From contig JAFCMP010000545.1 in assembly GCA_017506865.1 (NCBI GenBank), positions 554,948-618,947 on the forward strand: 64,000 nucleotides of DNA, in the 5' to 3' direction. Source of the stretch: Tribonema minus. Taxonomy: Eukaryota; Sar; Xanthophyceae; Tribonematales; Tribonemataceae. The notes under the pieces were generated by a model. That model saw only the letters and a list, made by a program, of their open reading frames with translations. It did no database searches and was not told the DNA's origin. Position numbers and translations under genes: made by a program. Positions 37,331-62,400 of this stretch are shown piece after piece (the first letter of the stretch is position 1; every line of letters begins with the position of its first letter).

Positions 37331-37391
37331 TGTGCGCCCAGGTGGTCAATGTACAGGTCGAAATGCGTTGCATTGACCACCTGGGCGCACA
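37331..37391. repeat. Perfect inverted repeat: 21-bp arms, 19-base loop
   Basis: The left arm 37331-37351 (TGTGCGCCCAGG...) and right arm 37371-37391 (...CCTGGGCGCACA) are exact reverse complements around a 19-base loop. It replaces the tail of a dispersed-repeat copy. The fold would be very stable as RNA or as a cruciform. Confidence 0.95.
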
Positions 37392-39262
37392 GTGTGAGGA
37401 GTACCGCTGCTGGTGCTGATGGTTCCGAACCATATGAGCTCGGCTGCGAGTGCTGGCGACATGATGAGAATTCTGGAGGGCTTCAAGTTGGCCCACCAAG
37501 ACCTGAGGGAAGGAGAGGGGTAACCCAACTTGGAGCTGTATGTATGGTTTCGGCGACGACGTATAGTGGTGTGCATCCTCATGTCCGGGACGAGCTTAGG
37601 TGGTGCACTTGGGCGCATCAAGTCACAGTGGCAAACTTCAGTATGCTATGTAATTTAATGATAGTTGCGTACCACACTGCGCTGGGGTGTACGATTTATA
37701 CTATAATTCGAAGTACGAGTGTAATATAAGTACAAAGAAGTTGTCTTTCGGTTTACGCAGCCGGTGCCCCTGAAGGGTGATGACTGTCATCCATCTAGAG
37801 AAACTGGCCTGATCCTCGAGGGACAGCCTGCGACCCCTAGGGCATCGCAGCTGCAGTAATGTGCTGCTTGCAGTCTCGATGGCGTCGCAGAGGCCGCGTC
37901 AACTCTGCAATCATGATTAGATGCCCATTCCACTTTTGGCAATCTTGCACAGCGGGCTGTCAGGGAGCTCCTATTTAGGGTACTACCGGGTAACTCTGGG
38001 GGGCCCATGAGTGTTTCCAAGTCATACGCTTAGACCAATCTGTTCTTCTGTGAACTCTGGCCCAGGGCCAGTGAACTAAACTTAGGCCAGCAAAGTGCAG
38101 CAGCTGCTTTCACAATCCTGCACTGTTACACTGACTCAGCGGGGCACTGCCAGTTCCTGCTATTAGCACTGGCAGCCTGAGACATTCCAGAATCTTCCTC
38201 CAAGATCAGGGTGGCAGTAACTTCTTCTAAGCTGCAGCAGGCATGCAGTGGTACGTGCAACTGCATGAAAGGCTCAAATGTAGGTGCAGCGGCATAGTAT
38301 ATACCATATGGTGCTCGTTGTTCGGACACACACTAGTGCAACTGCTTTAAGTTCCTGCGGGACCAGTTTTCTGCGGCCATCACAATATTGCCCCTGTCTG
38401 CCTCAAGCTGACTGAGCTTCTGTGTGGCTTACTTGCCGTGCAGCGTCGCGACTCAATGCTAGCCCGCTGTCAGCTGAGGTTCGCCAGCAATGCAATAGCC
38501 ACTAGATCGTGTCACTACTGAGAACCGGCTACACTGAGTTAGAGTGGCCGGGCGACACTCGCTCGCTGATCGTCACGACATGCCGACGGAGCACAGACAA
38601 CCGCGCATGACGTGCAGCAAGCCAGCCTAGGACCCCGCAGCGGCGAACACGAACGAGTGTGCGGCCGCTGCCATGCCATTCACGACTGTACTTCAAAGTA
38701 TTCGTGCTTTGTCTTGAACAAGCATTTGTGCTCTTGCGCGCGTCAGAAGGCAATCTTTCAGCGGCTTACAGAGCTTCGCAGGGACTTCGACGGCTGGCCT
38801 GTTCAAGAAGATTAGCAATCTCGATTCCTGCAGCCTGACAAGGCATCGCATCTCTGAATACCTGGTCATGACAGCGCGTGAAGCTGCAGACACCAACACA
38901 GCACGCACCACGCTTGCGCAGCTAGGCGGGCGGGCGGGCTGGCTGAGCTGTGCACAGCTGACACCCACACCACACCAGCGCGCGCACGCACGCGCACACG
39001 CACTCCACACGTCACTAAAAACCCACACTTCGCCACTTCGTTTCATTTTGTAACCGTCCGGAGTTGTTGAAATTGATTGAAGGGGGAAGGCCGAAGGCAG
39101 GGAAGCGTCAAATAGAATGCTGACTTAGCAGCAACAGCAAGACGGCTATCGCTAAGCCGGAACGAAGTCGAATCAATTTTTACGCTCGAGCAATGTCGAG
39201 GGCTTCGAGCACCACGACAGAGACGAGCTGAACGGAGGACTGCGAGGGCGATGCGATGCGCG

Positions 39263-52496
<13,234 letters not shown>

Positions 52497-53515
52497 GTGC
52501 GCCCTGTCCCGGCTCATGGATCAGTGACGTGGCAACGGCCGCATTTGCGGCAGCCGCTTTGATTATGTAATCCCCAGCAGCAGCCAGCAGATGGCACCGC
52601 CCACGTCGTGTAGCAGCGCGGTGCGCAGCGCGGGCGTGATCTCTGCGTGTGCATGCATGGGGCCCTGGCCGCCGCCGTGGTAGCCGCTGCTGTCGCACAC
52701 GCCTTTGGCTCCCTCGATGCATTCAAGTGCCGCAGCGCCGTGTACACGGCCCACGATTCCACTGTGGCACTGCCGGCGTGCTGCAGCAGCGCGCACAGCG
52801 CCAATGCCCACTGCTCGCCGCACAAGTTGATGTGCGCACTGCTGGCAGCGCTGCTGCCGCTGCTGGAATTGGCAATAATCAGTGAGCCTGGTGGCAAGGG
52901 TCAGCTGCAGCATAGGGGCGCACGCAGCGGCTTGCAGCATTGCAAAGGCCGTCGCAGCGGGCACACCACTGCTTGTGCACAGATACACTGTCTCTGCGGT
53001 GTTGTGTGGCACGCTCTGGCCTGCTGCGAAGCTCTTCATTGCCGCAGTCCATGTGACCTAGGCGCTGCATTGCCGCATTGCACCTACTGGCATGTGCCGT
53101 CGTCATAATTACACCCCTGCAATGGATTCCATGCACAAGATTTTTTGCCCAAGCAGCTGCCGTGCATACAGTGCGCACGGTGCTGACTGTTACAATCGAT
53201 GCAGTGGCCTTCGCTAGTTTCCCTTGAACAGAACACAGTGATGTCCACGATGTAAGAGTGCGATACAAGAGCAGTCACATTTCAAGACCGGTCTGACGTC
53301 TGCACACAGATCTCGCCAATATACAAGCGGTCTGATGGTGCTCCTGGGCTGACGTTGACCACTCTATTCTTTTTGCCTTGCAGAAAAGTAAATGTATGTA
53401 TACAGTACATCTGCACAGCGCAATGCTCAGAGAGCCCAATGCCATATAATGCTCAAAGAACGCGATGCCATGGCAATGCAGTCGATGAAGTTTGCCCAAA
53501 ATATCTGACCCATCC
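52497..53515 (-). pseudogene. Possible decayed minus-strand gene after the second kinase
   Basis: GC-rich sequence (about 52510-52900) has coding-like stretches in shifting minus-strand frames: HINLCGEQWALALCALLQHA then VESWAVYTALRHLN in one, EITPALRTALLHDVGGAIC in another, and DYIIKAAAANAAVATSLI in a third. The frame changes suggest a broken gene; I do not recognise it. Plus-strand frames over the same bases are also open, so the strand is uncertain. The rest, to 53515, matches the tail of duplication unit 1 in patches. Confidence 0.3.
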
Positions 53516-55274
53516 CTCTTGAAAGCAGCTGCGCTGCCCGAGTCCTGGGTCGTAGACCTAGACCCAACCCGGGATTGTGTGCGGCTGAGCAGCGCGCTGC
53601 AGTACATTCATCAGCGCTTGACTTTGAGGGGCGTATGTAAAAAACTGTCAAGCAGAGCATATGCAATATAGACACAAAATCAGCAGCGACGGCTCCCAGA
53701 GCACACAGGGTGTGCCTAAGCGCATCCCATTTCCACCCAACTACAGCTACCACTACGACCACTACAATACGCTCCTCCTGCAGTAGCGGACCTCCCAGCA
53801 ACAGCTTCACTGTGATCAAGTTCCAGCACACATGTCCGCCCTCAGCTCGCGGGCGACACTTCCAGCGCCATTGTGGTTGCAGCAAGCCCCACAATGTGGT
53901 GCCGTCACAGTTGGGTCCGGCAAAGCTGCTGCTGCTGCTGCTGCTTGCAAGCGCGCAGGCTTAACGCGCTCCAGCCCCCCCCCTTGCATCCTGATTCGGG
54001 CAACACTCCAAAGGAGTGGTTGTAGAAATCATGGGCGCCATAATCTATCGGCCCCAAAAAAGTGCCTCTGCATGCAGGTGCGGAACGAATGCAGGTCCTG
54101 CTGCTGCTGCTGCTGCTGCCAACGAGTCCACAAGCGCACTCCAATCCCTAGCGCCGCCCGAGCGCTGCTGTTGCTAGCAGCAATCCCACAAGCGCGCACC
54201 GGCCCCTTGCTCTGTCCTCCACATCTGGGCAACACTCCAGGGGAGTGGATGTATGTAGCAATCCTGGGCGCCAACAGGATAGTGCCTCTGCATGCTGCTG
54301 CCGACACTCCAAACGCGCTCTACTTCATAGGTCCATCCTGAGCTGCCAGCGCAGCTGCAGCTGCTGTCGTCGATCTCACAACCGCAATGCAAACAGCCAC
54401 AAGCTCCGTCGTCTGCATGTGAGCAACGAAGTTATGGGTGTGCTGCTGCTGGTGCCACAAGCTCCGTCGTCTGCATGTGAGCAACGAAGTTATGGGCGTG
54501 CTGCTGCTGGTGCTGCTGCTGCTGTTGGTGGTGCTGTCAGTGCTGGTGCTGCTGATGCTGCTCCAGACGCTGCTGTTAGTGCTGCTGCGGCTTCTGGCAT
54601 GGCTAATGCTCCAACAACTCCGTAAGCGCGCGCCAACCTTTAGCACCTGAGCTGCCGCTGCTGCTTTCCACAAAAGCGCTACAGCTCAGAGCTCCGTCCT
54701 CCGCATGCGGGCAGCTCTGCACCAGAGTAGACATGGCAATCCTAGGCGCCAACAGGCGCCTGCATGGAGGTCGATCATAGGTACCGTGCTTGCCTGTCTT
54801 CTGAAGTGCTGGTGCAGGTCTAGACGATCGCTGTTGCCACCAACCTTGCTTAGCCTGCTTATGAGTTGCTTCCTGCTCTACTGCACACCGTGGGCGCTGC
54901 ATGACGGTGACCGCAAGGCCGCGAGGCACTACGAGCCTCCGATACTTGTACAAGCGCGGGGCCCCTGAGCGCGTGACATGTGTCGAAATAACACGCGTCA
55001 CCCAGTGAATCTGTCTAGTGCAAGCTCTCTGAGCCTATCCACGTGTCAATAAAAAAGCCACGTGGCCGACTTCTCCGCCTAAGAGATCCGGCTTCTCCCT
55101 CGTGCCGAGGCACGCGGTGGCCGCAGAAGGCGGCGACCCCAGGAGAAATTCGCCAGTCCCCTAAGCTCTCGCCCAAGCCCCAGCCGCCAGCGCCTCTCGG
55201 CCTGCGTCGCTAAACCGTTTTGCACACCAACCACCGTAACCAAACTCGACGGAAGCCTGGGTCTACGACCCAGG
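53516..55274. repeat. Subtelomeric 1.73-kb unit A with inverted terminal motifs
   Basis: The left motif CCTGGGTCGTAGAC (53544-53557) is matched inverted by GTCTACGACCCAGG at the right end, where 55256-55274 also forms its own palindrome (CCTGGGTC/TAC/GACCCAGG). A conserved leader, GAAAGCAGCTGCGCTGCC, precedes the left motif. The interior is rich in CTG and repeats a 58-base segment (54397-54454 and 54455-54512). Near the right end are G-box-like CACGTG motifs and CAATAAAAAAGCC (55047-55059). Most of the unit is virtually identical to unit B, offset by 1781 bases. No convincing gene lies within, although a plus-strand frame of about 169 codons is shared. Confidence 0.85.
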
Positions 55275-55311
55275 AATCTCTACGAAAGTAACGCCCGCCC
55301 GTTTGACTAAC

Positions 55312-57082
55312 TTGAAAGCAGCTGCGCTGCCGGAGTCCTGGGTCGTAGACCAGACCCAGACCCAACCCGGGTTTGTGTGCGGCTGAGCAACGCGCTGCTA
55401 TACATTCATCAGCACTTGACCTTAAGGCGTGTATGTTAGAAAGTGCGTCATGCAGAGCATATTGCATATAGACACAATATCATTAGCGACGACTCCCATG
55501 GCAGAGCGCCCCATTCCCTCCCAACTACAGCTACCACTACGACGACTGCATGCCCTCCCCCTGCAGTTGCGGAGTCCAGCAACTGCTGCACTGTAATCAC
55601 ACTCCAGCACACATGTCCGCCCTCAGCTCGCGGGTGACACTTCTAGCGCCATTGTGGTTGCAGCAAGCCCCACAATGTGGTGCCGTCACAGTTGGGTCCG
55701 GCAAAGCTGCTGCTGCTGCTGCTGCTTGCAAGCGCGCAGGCTTAACGCGCTCCAGCCCCCCCCCTTGCATCCTGATTCGGGCAACACTCCAAAGGAGTGG
55801 TTGTAGAAATCATGGGCGCCATAATCTATCGGCCCCAAAAAAGTGCCTCTGCATGCAGGTGCGGAACGAATGCAGGTCCTGCTGCTGCTGCTGCTGCTGC
55901 CAACGAGTCCACAAGCGCGCTCCAATCCCTAGCGCCGCCCGAGCGCTGCTGTTGCTAGCAGCAATCCCACAAGCGCGCACCGGCCCCTTGCTCTGTCCTC
56001 CACATCTGGGCAACACTCCAGGGGAGTGGATGTATGTAGCAATCCTGGGCGCCAACAGGATAGTGCCTCTGCATGCTGCTGCCGACACTCCAAACGCGCT
56101 CTACTTCATAGGTCCATCCTGAGCTGCCAGCGCAGCTGCAGCTGCTGTCGTCGATCTCATAACCGCAATGCAAACAGCCACAAGCTCCGTCGTCTGCATG
56201 TGAGCAACGAAGTTATGGGTGTGCTGCTGCTGGTGCCACAAGCTCCGTCGTCTGCATGTGAGCAACGAAGTTATGCGCGTGCTGCTGCTGGTGCTGCTGC
56301 TGCTGTTGGTGGTGCTGTCGGTGCTGGTGCTGCTGATGCTGCTCCAGACGCTGCTGTTATTGCTGCTGCGGCTTCTGGCATGGCTAATGCTCCAACAACT
56401 CCGTAAGCGCGCGCCAACCTTCAGCACGTCCTGAGCTGCCGCTGCTGCTCTCCACAAACGCGCTCCAGCTCCGAGCTCCGTCCTCCGCATGCGGACAGCA
56501 CTGCAGCAGAGTACACATGGCAATCCTGGGCGCCAACAGGCGCCTGCACGGAGGTCGGTCACAGGTACCTGCTTGCCTGTCTCCTGAAGTGCAGGTGCAG
56601 GTCTAGACGACCGCTGTTGCCATCAACCTCGCTTAGCCTGCTTACGCGCTGCTTCCTGCTCTACTGCACACCGTGGGCGCTGCATGACGGTGACCGCAAG
56701 GCCGGCGAGGCACTGCCCCGCGAGCCTCGGGACTGAGAGGCTTGCACACTGTACATTGTGGCAACCGCGGCCCCTGAGCGCGTGACACGTGTCAAATGAC
56801 ACGTGGCACCCAGTGAATCTGTCTAGTGAAAGCTCTCTGAGCTTGTCCACGTGTCAATAAAAAAGCCATGTGGCCCGCTTCACCGCCAAGAAATCCGGCT
56901 TTTTTCCCTCGTGCCGAGGCACACGCTGGCCGCAGACGGCGGCGACCCCAGAATGAATTCGCCAGTCTCCTAAGCTTTCGCCCAAGCCCCATCCGCCAGC
57001 GTCTCTCGGCCTGCGTCGCTAAATCGTTCTGCACACCAACCACTTTTTAACTTTCGACGGAAGCCTGGGTCTACGACCCAGG
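55312..57082. repeat. Subtelomeric 1.75-kb unit B with inverted terminal motifs
   Basis: Second copy: left motif 55337-55350, right palindrome 57064-57082, the same GAAAGCAGCTGCGCTGCC leader, the same internal 58-base repeat and CAATAAAAAAGCC at 56855-56867, exactly 209 bases before the right palindrome, as in unit A. The middle (about 55660-56450) differs from unit A at only a few bases, while the ends are more diverged. It abuts the Helitron. Confidence 0.85.
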
Positions 57083-57407
57083 AAATCCCCAAATCTTCAA
57101 CAAGGTATGTGCTTCATGCTCACACAGAAAATATCGAACCAGATTGTCGTCGTCTCAGGGCCCTTGGCCTTGCCGAGCAGAGCGCCGCAAATCTAGGCCA
57201 CGCGCGCGTATGCTCATGATCTGCGAGCGAAGCTCGCAGCAGGGCCCCTGGCCTTGCAGAGCAGAGTGAGAATCTAGGCCGCGCGCGCGTGCGCGTATGT
57301 GCCGGGAAGGCGACCCCGAGTTTGTTTGTTTGTGTTCGACAAATGAAAGTTTCCTGGGAAACTTTCGAACAATAAAAAAGCCGGACACGGCCACACAGTC
57401 TTTGCGC
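57083..57407 (+). promoter_or_regulatory. Leader of the Helitron with repeats, hairpins and a TATA-like motif
   Basis: It contains a direct repeat (GGCCCYTGGCCTTGC...GAGCAGAG...AATCTAGGCC, about 57159-57202 and 57242-57285), a small hairpin TGCGAGC/GAA/GCTCGCA (57221-57237) and a perfect inverted repeat with 10-base arms, GAAAGTTTCC/GGAAACTTTC (57346-57367). CAATAAAAAAGCC (57370-57382) lies 38 bases before the OTU-like ATG. The same 13-mer occurs in units A and B, hinting at a shared promoter. Confidence 0.6.
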
Positions 57408-59492
57408 ATGCACGTGCTTCTGGCTGTGGCTCTCTTTGGGCGACTGGCAGCGTTGGCAGCAATGGCGGCGATGCCAGCAGTGGCCTATCTGCCGAGTCCT
57501 GTGCCCTATGGCCATGCAAGGCGAATTGAGACTGAAGCCATGGGCAACTGTGGGCCCATCAGTCTGATGAATGGCGTGGCTATTGCTCAGGGGAATCAGC
57601 CTGCCAAAACCTACAGCGAGGCGGAGATCCGCGCATTCAAGGCACCGGTGGCAGACCTGGTGGTGGCGGACTTGACGGAGGGTCGCTACCGCAGCATTGC
57701 TGAGTTGCGAGAAGCTGCTGCAGCACAGCTGGTGAGTTTTTAAACCTGGAAAGCACGCACCACCAGGCGCCGCTGGTTGGATGAGTTGGCAGCTTTGGCT
57801 TCCTCCGGCGGGCTTCCCAGCTGACCGCACTGCTGCCGCTCTCTTCTGGCTTGCTGCTTTTGTTGGCAGCCTGAGCACGCTCTACCTGTGCTGCCTTCAA
57901 CACGTGAGCGCTGGGCCAATGCTGGTGTGCTGGATAGCTTGTGGCTGCAGCGGCGCGAGGCTGCAAGGAAGGATGGAGGCCGCGTTCCGCCCATGACATG
58001 GGCTGAAGAGCTGCTGGGGCACTTGGAGCGCCGCTTTCTCAACAACTATGCTTGGGTGACAAAATTTAACATTGTGATGATCATCATGGCATGGCCTCTG
58101 AGTCAGTCTGAGTCACTGGTGGGGTGTGCATCAGTGATATGCATTGCACTTCATGCATGCAACAGGTATTGATGCGCTGGAAGGACACTTTCCCTCACAT
58201 CATGCACCACGTGACATTGTATCCCGTTTGATCGACTCACTGTGATCCAGATGAGTGTCTACCACCTTCGATACTACAAGGAGCACCTGCGACGCAGCAT
58301 CTTTCTGTGGGGAGTCGACCCAGAGACCGGAGGCCTTCAGGTTGAGAATTCTGAAATGCCGTGGAGTTCCTTCATCGAACCAGGTGCGCGCCCGGAAGAT
58401 GCCATACATATTTTCCTTTACCCCATGAGCGTGACACATGAAGGGCAGCAGTGGGTGGTGCCTGTTCAACTCGGGACACCTTTTGCGTACAACTGGGGCT
58501 GCAATCACTGTGAGGCCCTAGACTTCAGCGCTGGGCGGCTACTGTATATGTGGCGTTCGTATGCGAATGTGATGCCATTTGTACGGCTGAGTGACCGCCC
58601 GGTGGTGTATGCGGGGCCTGGAATGCGTATTGGGCCAGCGCGTCAGACTTTGAAGGAGGCAGCAGACATGATGACTGTGAAGTTCAAAGATGCAACGATC
58701 AGCACACCCACCAAGAGTAAACAAATGCAGCGATTTGCAGCGAAGAAGGGCATTGACCCAGCAGTTGTGTCTGGCAACCTCAAGTCCCAAAAATTGAGGT
58801 ATGAGCCAACCCCAGATGAGCAAGGGTGGGAGACAGTTCGCAGCAAGAAGCGTAGAAAGGACAGGAATAGGTACGCATTGCAGCATGCCACCGAGGATGC
58901 TGCTGACACCTGTTTGCGTCTGGCGGCCAAGCGAGACCTTACCAACACGCTATGCCAGAAAGAGGCGCCTGCTGAAGCTGTTGCGCGCCGTAGTGCGCAG
59001 CAGCTGAGGCAAAGCGCTGCACGCGCAGGTGAGGCGCCTGCTCATACTGCAGCACGCCGTAGTGCGCAGCAGCTGAGGCGAAGTGCTGCGCGCGCAAGTG
59101 AGACGCCCGCTCATGCTGCAGCACGCCGGAGCAAAGAAGCTGAACGTGCCAAACGCGCACGCGACACCAACCCTGGGCCAACGGACCAGATCAGCCCTGC
59201 TCGTCCCCAGCCGCGGCGGCGGCCGAGCAGGCACTTTGCGGCGAGTGTAGGTACCGCAACAGCGGGGACAGCAGAGCTGAAGCGATCTTTTGAAGCTCTG
59301 CACAAGAGCTTTTTTGAGCCAGGCCCTGCATCAGAGTCCAACTCCGAGTCTGAGTCTCACCTTGCTCAGACGACTCGCTGTGCCTCTCAGGATGTGCCCA
59401 CACCCATGCATGAGCACATTTACACACGCAACGTAATGTCTGGGTTCCACGAGACAGTAAACTCCTACTATATTCAGCATTGCTCTGTTTGA
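57408..59492 (+). CDS. OTU-like cysteine protease part of the Helitron polyprotein, 4 exons
   Basis: Exons 57408-57731, 57870-58055, 58166-58210 and 58251-59492 join in phase through GT-AG introns, giving about 598 residues. The N-terminal ~25 residues are hydrophobic. EAMGNCGPISLMNG carries the candidate catalytic Cys, and WGCNHCEALDF (exon 4) resembles the OTU His motif. OTU domains are known in several Helitron lineages. Further on are three repeats of the ARRSAQQLRRSAARA type, common at Helitron N-termini, then an acidic Ser-rich stretch and HETVNSYYIQHCSV just before the stop. In related elements that Cys segment continues into the Rep protein, so the TGA at 59490 may itself mark a frame break. 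The OTU assignment is moderate: the Cys motif differs from the usual GDGNC. Confidence 0.62.
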
Positions 59493-62400
59493 AGCCAGGC
59501 ATGGTTCACAAAGCCACTGTCAGGGCGGCCTAAGCCAGCGGCTGATGAAAATTCGGCTCACGTTACTGCTGTGTGTGTTGCATGCGCCAAACAGCAGAAA
59601 AGCATAAACAAAAAAAAGCAAAACACCAATGAGCAAGATGCACCAACGCCGTCATGCCCGCTATTTTCTGCAGAAAACAACATGCACCCAGGCGCCCCCC
59701 CCCCCCCACCTCCCAAAACTGTCGCAAGTAGAAGAGATGTTGATTGCCCTGGCAGCACCAGTCATGAAAGTGCATCGGCTAAAGGGAGGGCAGCTGGGTT
59801 ACAAAGGGCACTGTGTAGCTTTGCCTCAGGATGTTGGAGAGTTTGCTAAAGAACTGCCGCGTAGGTACAGTGACTTGCCAATACTGCTGCTGATTCGCAA
59901 AGAAGTCAACTCAGTGACACGCGAAGAAGGCGCTGCAGCAGGACCTGATGAGCATGATGGCCAGGCTCAGGCTACTCGCAACGAAATTAAGGACTTCAAG
60001 GTCAGGCGCAATGCTGTGTTGCAATGGTTGAGCTTTTTGCAGCAGCAGAACCCCCATTACCGCCACATCACCATAGATCAGGCAGCAATTGCAGAGCTTC
60101 CTGAGAATGGCAGCGCATTTCAGGCCCTGGCTGAGCAAACAGCCGCTGGACTGGGGGGGCGCGCCAATAAGGTACTGTCAGTTGTAGACCGCGCCGTTGC
60201 GCTTGGCCGCCGGGCCGTCGAGCGCCAGCCTGCTAGTGAGCGCACTCAGTCCGGCACCCAGTCTGAGAGCCCCGCCAAATCTCGTTCCTCTGAATTGAAC
60301 ACAGAAGAATCCGACGCCTCTGACTCGGAGCCAGACTCAGATTGCCAATGGGAGCGCAACCGAGAGCGGGCCGCAGGGCCAGATCAGGGTGACGGAGAAG
60401 ATGCGCTGCCAGCTGTAACGGAATCATTTTGGCCAGTGGACAAGTCCGAAGAACCTGAGCAACAGCAGGTTGTAGCAGAGCTCCAGGAGGCACTACGTCC
60501 TTACTTGAAATGGCCTCAGGGCGGACCTGAGCCCCTGAATGAATTCAAGACACCAGGTCTGCTTGCAAAAGCGTTTCCCTGCATTTTTCCCACAGGCAAA
60601 GGAGACCCCACAGATCCCACTCGCAAAGTGGCTGTCACCTTGACGCAAGCAGCGAACCACCTGACGAAGTATGCCTATGTCAAGGTCACTGATACTGGCT
60701 TTCGTGAGCTCGTGTATCCTTTCGCATCGCATCCGCGAGCTCCACATTACGTCCAAAACATGCGTGAGCGGCACAGCCTACTGGGCCAAACTAGCGTGTA
60801 CATGCAGCAGAACCCTGGAGATGCAAACATGACAGTGCAGGAGCTGCAGGCTCTGGACGAGGAGGGCTTGCGGGATCTGGCGGGCCGCATGCAGCGGTAT
60901 GCAGCGAACATTACAGGCTCGGATGCTTACTTCAACAGTAGAAGGGAAGAGTTGGTGGCAGTGAATGAGCAGCTCGGTGTAGGCACGGTCTGGTTCACAT
61001 TCTCCTTCGCAGATAACCACAGCGCTGACTTGCACCAGCTGCTGCCCGGATCGAAACCTAGTGCAGACCCATCTGCGCGCTACGCAGCAGTCCGAGAAAA
61101 TCCGCACTTGGTGGATGCGTGGTTTTGCACTCGGCTGGCGCATTCTGTGGACTGTTTTTTCAAGTCCCTTGCTGGGCGCAGCGTGGGTGTGGTACAGGCT
61201 CGAGTACCAGATGCGCGCGACCATACATGCGCACGGCATGTGCAAACTGCGCAACGATCCGGGGCTGCCCAAACTTGCCAAAACAGTGCGTAGAGGTCGT
61301 TGCAGCACGTTTTCTCGCCGCCGCTGATGCCAGCGGCGCTCACCCGGTCGATCAGAAATGGTGGAATGGTGATGAGTACCCAGATGACGAAGATGAGTTG
61401 CTGGAGCGGGTGCAAGCTCACCCGCCATCAGAGGCAAAGGTGCGCAGGTTTCGCAAGCGCGTGCGTCAGGGGGTGGCGGCGGAGGCGAAGATTGTCAGCT
61501 ACGGAGACTGGTTAGTGTCAGCCACTCCTCAGACACCGCTGCCGGTTGATGCAGAAGCCGACAGACGTGATGAAAGCACCAAGTTTAACCCTGCAGCAGG
61601 CGCGGCACACCCGTGCAGTGTCCCTGCTGAGCCACTTCTCACGACTGGTAGGGGCGACAGTGAGGCCATGGCGGCAGACTACTCAGGAAAGTTGCAGGTC
61701 GTGCAGCGGCACTGGTGCATACCTGCTTACTGCAGCAAACCCAAGAAAAACAAACAGCCTGAGGGAGGACAACAAACCAGTGATGGTACTAGTAGAGGCC
61801 TCGCCTCGGAGTCCAAGCAACCGGCAGAGGCTGAGCTCGATGACCCGCTCGTGTGTCGTTTTGACTTTCCCCAGAAATTGCGAGAGCGTAACACGCTGCA
61901 TTTCAAGATCAACAGCAAAGGCAGAGTGGTGGGTACACTACTGCAGGCTCGCAACGACCGGTGGATGAACTACCACAACCGCACACAGTTGCAGGACTGG
62001 GGGGCCAATGTAGATATGCAGCTCATCATCGATGTCGGGAGAGCCATTGATTACTTGGCCAAGTATGCAACGAAAGCCGAAAAAAATCGGGTGGTGCTCA
62101 GGGCCTGCTACGTCAGACTGTACGGTACGCCGACCGCGATGAGCCGACAGCGAGGGTATTGCGCTCAGTCATGCTGAAGGCACACGGTCAGCGCGACATG
62201 GGTGCTCAAGAGACAGCGGACCTTAACCTGAACCTGTCAGTCGTCAGTTGCACAGAGCAGTTTGTGCGTGTGTATCTGAATTAAAGCAGGACTGTGACGC
62301 GCCGACTCAGGAAGAGCGCCAACAAGACGAAGGGGTCCCATAATCCCGGAAGTGTCACCAGCAGCAGCGGCGATGGTGATGACAACCAGCCTGCCTTCCA

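Larger units (their letters stand above)
36319..39262. other. 2.9-kb spacer ahead of the second kinase gene
   Basis: The equivalent spacer before kinase 1 is only 565 bases. This one contains a dispersed-repeat copy, a perfect hairpin at 37331-37391 and a short repeat of GCTAGCAGAGGCGGGC (near 36898 and 36931). I see no gene. Frames on the minus strand at 37787-38020 and 38126-38329 have no recognisable features. Confidence 0.45.

Noticed and set aside
55275..55336. Target-site duplications around units A and B
   Set aside because: The bases flanking the inverted motifs do not form a convincing direct repeat, so I do not claim a transposition signature.
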